Below are positions 5,761-7,233 of a stretch of 7,233 nt of DNA, one piece after another. The stretch is taken from the NCBI GenBank assembly GCA_030642465.1, contig DAOWNS010000092.1, forward strand, positions 1 to 7,233, read 5' to 3'. Under the pieces are notes generated by a model. That model saw nothing but the letters and a program-made list of their open reading frames with translations, was not told where the DNA came from and did not search any database. How positions within the stretch are numbered: the stretch's first letter is position 1; each line of letters starts with the position of its first letter. The DNA comes from Candidatus Thorarchaeota archaeon. GTDB lineage: Archaea; Asgardarchaeota; Thorarchaeia; Thorarchaeales; Thorarchaeaceae. A program made the position numbers and the translations under genes.

Positions 5761-6966
5761 TCATCCAGAGCCTCGAATCACAACGGCGAACTCACTTGCA
5801 AGTTTACCATACCATTCCAGCAGGTCACGCATATTGTCTACAAGACGATAGACTCCGTTCCCATACTGGGAGATGGCTAACATTAGTTCTTCATCGATTT
5901 CGCTGCGCTCTCCTAGTCCAATGCAATAGATAACCAAGTTAGTAGTTTCAATGAAGCGCTCCTTCAACACTTTCAGTGGCGGGGGTCCTGATGTTGTCAT
6001 GCCATCAGTGAGCAAGATTAACATGGTCGGTTTTGTGGTGTCTCCAAAAGCCTCGAGAATCTCGTGTGCTTTAATCAATGCAGAGCCCATGTCGGTCAGG
6101 GTGCCACCTTCCTCAACCTTGTCTACTACATGAGTGCTGATTATTTGTAAGCCAAGTGTCTTTTCTCGGCCCGTGCATTCCACAAAAGGTTGAACTTCAC
6201 CCGTGTCTGAGCTGAGAAACGTCATTTCACTCACTTCCTTCTCGAAAGTAATGACGCCAACCTTCTCACCATAACCCCGCCCAACCTTCTCGGCTAGGTA
6301 CAGGAGGATGGCCATCGCAGCTGCTTCAGCACGACTAACCATACTACCATCTTCAAACCGGTCGAGGAATGCCTGAACTTCTGGGTTGTCACCCGCGAGG
6401 TCCTTCAAACCTTCCCGAGCATGCGCTATGTCCTGAACTGGAACATCTGTGGTCTTCATGGATCCACTTGTGTCAATGCATAGTATTGCATTGAAAGGTG
6501 TGGCGATGCCAACCGTCTTGAACTCATATCCTGTCTTTTCTCTCAACGCTTCGAAAGCAAGCTTTGCAAAGCTTTTCCCGGGCAACGAGGGCCTAACGCG
6601 TGTTATCTCTACCTTGGCATTCAGGTCGGGCCAATTAAATGACATCCCGGGATAGACTAGTCGACCATCAATAATTTTCTCAAGAGACTTCACCCTTTCA
6701 GCTGCACGAATAACCAGGTCATCTGTGTTAGCGTCTTCCGTAAGCGGCTTCAGACCGAACTCCACGTACTCGAGAGCGGTCATATCCTTATCGTAGAGCG
6801 TTACTTCAACCGTATCCGATTCCATAAGCAATGAAGCCTCCAGAATCAGTGTGTCGATCATAATTTGATCTGGAGAAACGTCATTGCTCTTCCTAATCTC
6901 TGCGGCGCCCCAAAATGCTGATTGCGCGTCTTCAAAAATAACGATGGATCCCATCTCTGCGTTCAA
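5761..6966 (-). CDS. VAT/Cdc48 N-like domain fused to a von Willebrand factor A domain (true start lies further upstream)
   Basis: From the first canonical start (TTG at 6966) the protein has 401 residues. Residues 1-57 plus the upstream in-frame extension match the double-psi barrel of VAT/Cdc48 N domains: LNAEMGSIVIFED aligns with the archaeal VAT stretch LDAEIGDVVEIE, and SDTVEVTLYD closes the barrel. Residues 64-127 fit the second N subdomain (LEKIIDGRLVYPGMSF, then VEITRVRP). A VWA domain follows at about 156-395. It has an intact MIDAS: D165-T-S167-G-S169, a Thr in GGTLTD (T289 or T291), and D321 in LLTDG. An unusual insertion of about 35 residues (171-208) follows the DxSxS loop. There is no AAA+ ATPase domain, signal peptide or membrane helix. 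VAT-N binds substrates or adaptors and VWA binds proteins through a metal, so an adaptor role in the Cdc48/proteasome network is possible but unproven. The gene is convergent with the HEAT-repeat gene and likely follows the partial gene at 7113-7232. Confidence 0.92.
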   Translation of the reverse strand: MNAEMGSIVIFEDAQSAFWGAAEIRKSNDVSPDQIMIDTLILEASLLMESDTVEVTLYDKDMTALEYVEFGLKPLTEDANTDDLVIRAAERVKSLEKIIDGRLVYPGMSFNWPDLNAKVEITRVRPSLPGKSFAKLAFEALREKTGYEFKTVGIATPFNAILCIDTSGSMKTTDVPVQDIAHAREGLKDLAGDNPEVQAFLDRFEDGSMVSRAEAAAMAILLYLAEKVGRGYGEKVGVITFEKEVSEMTFLSSDTGEVQPFVECTGREKTLGLQIISTHVVDKVEEGGTLTDMGSALIKAHEILEAFGDTTKPTMLILLTDGMTTSGPPPLKVLKERFIETTNLVIYCIGLGERSEIDEELMLAISQYGNGVYRLVDNMRDLLEWYGKLASEFAVVIRGSG

Positions 6967-7050
6967 AGCTTTTGCAGTCTTAGGATGAAGATTGGCGTAT
7001 CCTTTCAGGTCGCCACCGTCAACGATTTCGAGTTTCGCCTTTTTGGTGAT
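6967..7050 (-). other. N-terminal coding extension of the VWA protein with no canonical start codon
   Basis: The same frame stays open upstream of the TTG at 6966 as far as the TAA at 7087-7089. It reads KLEIVDGGDLKGYANLHPKT and then TAKA, which is the expected first strand and turn of a VAT-N barrel. It contains no ATG, GTG or TTG; the only near-cognate codons are CTG (7006-7008) and ATC (7048-7050). An ATG at 7053-7055 lies in another frame and hits a stop after 16 codons. One extra base in the A5 tract at 7040-7044 would join that ATG to the coding frame as MPSPKKAKLE, giving about 431 residues. This indicates a base-call error, a real frameshift, or a non-canonical start. Confidence 0.72.
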
Positions 7051-7058
7051 GGCATTAG

Positions 7059-7063
7059 CCTCC
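7059..7063 (-). promoter_or_regulatory. GGAGG Shine-Dalgarno upstream of the VWA gene
   Basis: GGAGG on the minus strand lies 3 nt before an out-of-frame ATG (7053-7055) and 8 nt before an in-frame ATC (7048-7050). It is about 28 nt downstream of the TATA box, so it would be at the very 5' end of the transcript, as for the HEAT-repeat gene. It marks where translation probably begins and argues against the SD-less TTG at 6966. Confidence 0.55.
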
Positions 7064-7083
7064 GCTACAAGTTTCCCGCCCTC

Positions 7084-7094
7084 ATTTTATAAAG
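7084..7094 (-). promoter_or_regulatory. TATA box of the VWA gene
   Basis: CTTTATAAAAT on the minus strand is the best TATA box in the window. Its centre is 34-39 nt before the likely translation start, placing initiation near 7063. The spacing repeats that seen before the HEAT-repeat gene. It lies in the 26-bp stretch right after the preceding gene's stop, so the VWA gene can have its own promoter. Confidence 0.6.
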
Positions 7095-7112
7095 AATTGT
7101 GAGGCCCCAAGG

Positions 7113-7232
7113 TCATCCAAGTAAGGACTCAATCGCAGATACGAACTCATTAGGGGTTGAAAACAGCTGTGCGTTACTTGTCAGGTCAGCTGAGAGAATG
7201 GTATTCTTCTTTTGTTGCGCCAACTCAGTGGA
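7113..7232 (-). CDS. C-terminal end of an unidentified upstream gene (partial)
   Basis: On the minus strand one frame is open from the window edge to TGA at 7113-7115 (39 codons), while the other two frames have stops. The end reads like a natural protein C-terminus, with an alternating strand (NTILSADL), a short loop, and a final amphipathic helix (STPNEFVSAIESLLG). It is on the same strand as the VWA gene and stops about 58 nt before that gene's proposed ATG. The layout strand-loop-helix-end is common in VWA, receiver and other Rossmann-like domains, so no family can be chosen. Confidence 0.6.
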   Translation of the reverse strand, partial: STELAQQKKNTILSADLTSNAQLFSTPNEFVSAIESLLG

Positions 7233-7233
7233 A

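Overview
This window is archaeal in character and probably comes from an Asgard (Thorarchaeota-like) or related mesophilic archaeon. The support is archaeal TATA-like boxes about 35-40 nt before starts, very short leaders, some GGAG-type Shine-Dalgarno (SD) sites, TTG and GTG starts, a DUF92 membrane protein, and a VAT/Cdc48-type N domain on a von Willebrand A (VWA) protein. The Asgard placement is inference only. No rRNA, tRNA, CRISPR array, transposase or phage gene is visible.

Layout: (1) 1-1338, plus strand, is the 3' part of a long all-beta protein made of about four degenerate tandem beta-sandwich repeats of 100-115 residues. (2) 1580-2506 and 2609-3424, plus strand, are two polytopic membrane proteins in tandem: a DUF92 family protein (the family of the plant and cyanobacterial phytyl-phosphate kinase VTE6) and a protein resembling an ECF transporter S component. 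(3) 3511-4326, minus strand, is a CPBP (CAAX/Abi) intramembrane protease, convergent with the membrane pair. (4) 4327-4564 is a divergent intergenic region with a 10-bp direct repeat spaced 40 bp apart. (5) 4565-5752, plus strand, encodes N-terminal HEAT repeats followed by three gap-free copies of a 33-residue helical motif separated by lysine-rich linkers. (6) 5761-6966, minus strand, converges on it with an 8-bp gap. It encodes a VAT/Cdc48 N-like domain fused to a VWA domain. Its coding signal runs upstream of the first canonical start codon, to about 7038 or beyond, so the 5' end is odd. (7) 7113-7232, minus strand, is the last 39 codons of another gene just upstream of the VWA gene.

The most distinctive parts are the VAT-N/VWA fusion with its disturbed 5' end and the HEAT/basic-linker repeat protein that faces it. 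Neither has a function that can be fixed from sequence alone. VAT-N domains serve as substrate or adaptor platforms in the Cdc48/proteasome system, and VWA domains are metal-dependent protein-binding modules, so an adaptor or assembly role is a reasonable hypothesis. The DUF92/S-component pair suggests membrane lipid or cofactor work. No single pathway unites the window.
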